Source: Bisbaumannia salifodinae
GTDB lineage: Bacteria; Pseudomonadota; Gammaproteobacteria; Pseudomonadales; Halomonadaceae
Assembly: GCF_039522585.1 (NCBI RefSeq)
Contig: NZ_BAAADR010000007.1
Direction: 5' to 3' (one strand)
DNA: 64,000 bases
Numbering within the stretch: position 1 is the first letter of the stretch; each line of letters starts with the position of its first letter. Made by a program: the position numbers and the translations under genes. Below are positions 63,202 to 64,000 of this stretch, piece by piece. Below the pieces are notes generated by a model, which did no database searches, was not told the DNA's origin, and worked only from the letters and a program-made list of their open reading frames with translations.

Positions 63202-64000
63202 ATGGCCAAGCCGCACAGCAGGTCCCAGGGCAATGACGAGGGGCTCGCGCCCCTGTCCCTCAAGCGGGTGGGCATCGATACCTACCGCGAGAACGTGGCC
63301 TACCTGCACCGGGAGTGCGACCTCTACCGGGCCGAGGGCTTCCAGGCCCTGGCCAAGGTGGAGGTGGGCGCCAACGGACGGCGTATCCTGGCCAGCCTCA
63401 ATGTGGTGGATGACGAGGCCATCGTCGGCCACGACCAGTTGGGCCTCTCCGAGGAGGCTTTCGCCAGCCTGGGCATGCCGGAAGGGCAGCCGGTGTGTGT
63501 CTCCCAGGCGGAACCGCCGGGCTCGATTCCCGCCCTGCACCGCAAGATCAACGGCGAGCGGCTGACCCGCAGGGATTTCCGCGCCATCGTCCAGGACGTG
63601 GCCGAGCGGCGCTACTCCAAGATCGAGCTGACCGCCTTCGTGGTGGCCTGCGACCTGGGCGAGATGGATCGTGAGGAGGTCTTCTACCTCAGCGATGCCA
63701 TGGCCCGGGTGGGGCGGCGCCTCGACTGGCACGAGCATCCGGTGGTCGACAAGCACTGCATCGGCGGCATTCCCGGCAATCGCACCTCCATGCTGGTGGT
63801 GCCCATCGTCGCCGCCCACGGCACCCTCTGCCCCAAGACCTCCTCCCGGGCCATCACCTCGCCCTCCGGGACCGCCGATACCATGGAGGTGCTGGCGCGG
63901 GTCGACCTGCCCTTCGCCGAGCTCAACGAGCTGGTACGCACCCATCGCGGCTGCCTGGCCTGGGGCGGCAGCAGCGACCTGTCGCCGGCGGACGATGTGC
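63202..64000 (+). CDS. thymidine phosphorylase family protein (3' end outside window)
   Basis: The 266 residues visible from ATG 63202 (AAGGAG upstream) contain an N-terminal domain (ILASLNVVDDEAIVGHDQ) of the AMP-phosphorylase type. The family core follows: KHCIGGIPGNRTSMLVVPIV and PKTSSRAITSPSGTADTMEV. It phosphorolyses nucleosides or nucleoside monophosphates. The N-terminal extension separates it from plain DeoA. The frame is open to the window edge. Confidence 0.85.
   Translation, partial: MAKPHSRSQGNDEGLAPLSLKRVGIDTYRENVAYLHRECDLYRAEGFQALAKVEVGANGRRILASLNVVDDEAIVGHDQLGLSEEAFASLGMPEGQPVCVSQAEPPGSIPALHRKINGERLTRRDFRAIVQDVAERRYSKIELTAFVVACDLGEMDREEVFYLSDAMARVGRRLDWHEHPVVDKHCIGGIPGNRTSMLVVPIVAAHGTLCPKTSSRAITSPSGTADTMEVLARVDLPFAELNELVRTHRGCLAWGGSSDLSPADDV

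Overview
The window reads as one chromosomal stretch of a high-GC halophilic gammaproteobacterium, most like Halomonas and relatives. That placement is inferred from the gene set (RlmM, EpmC, TusA, FadBA, Uup, NorM-type MATE, BCCT transporter, DUF5924) and the GC-rich codon use. It was not checked by search. It opens in the 3' part of an rRNA operon (5S) and closes inside a thymidine-phosphorylase-family gene.

Layout. 1-3.7 kb: 5S rRNA, a duplicated 5S tail, an apparently N-terminally truncated BCCT transporter, and a tandem array made from the tail of gdhA. 4-20 kb: ordinary housekeeping genes (rlmM, tusA, MATE pump, epmC, tatD, uup, a universal stress protein, a MarR regulator, fadBA). 20-32 kb: a complete quinohemoprotein amine dehydrogenase (QHNDH) locus. 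qhpA, D, C, B, F and E run on the plus strand; an aldehyde dehydrogenase, a beta-barrel protein and qhpG run leftward on the minus strand. A divergent AcoR-type sigma-54 activator follows. 34-38 kb: a lone TAXI binding protein, a flavodoxin-fold reductase, a dienelactone hydrolase, a FadR-type regulator and a Cache-domain protein. 38.8-48.8 kb: MFS transporter, cytochrome P450, its reductase and flavodoxin, two glutamine amidotransferases, a glutamine-synthetase-like ligase, an unsecreted binding-protein homologue and an aldehyde dehydrogenase. 49-54.5 kb: a less GC-rich island with a heme/beta-barrel protein, a VioB-like ferritin-domain protein, a LodA/GoxA-family protein and a LodB-like flavoprotein. 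54.8-64 kb: small genes, a frameshifted TIR gene, an IS1182-type insertion, a PfpI/LysR pair and further housekeeping genes.

How the genes fit together. QHNDH oxidises primary amines in the periplasm. QhpD installs the thioether cross-links, QhpG hydroxylates the tryptophan, QhpE removes the leader, QhpF exports the small subunit, and the aldehyde dehydrogenase removes the aldehyde. Near-identical TGTC-N9-GACA palindromes lie before qhpA and before the dehydrogenase operon, each about 90-115 bp upstream of a -24/-12 promoter, so both arms probably form one sigma-54 regulon. The 49-54 kb island resembles a second cysteine-tryptophylquinone (CTQ) system. The P450 island looks like an oxidative step followed by a Puu-type gamma-glutamyl route for an unknown nitrogenous substrate.

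Most unusual: (1) three 89-bp tandem units between qhpD and qhpC, each encoding a 30-residue peptide and linked by ATGA stop/start overlaps; (2) a seven-copy 86/87-bp array built from the gdhA tail; (3) two CTQ-type systems within 35 kb sharing short motifs; (4) a native PuuC-type aldehyde dehydrogenase reduced to two end fragments around a different aldehyde dehydrogenase.
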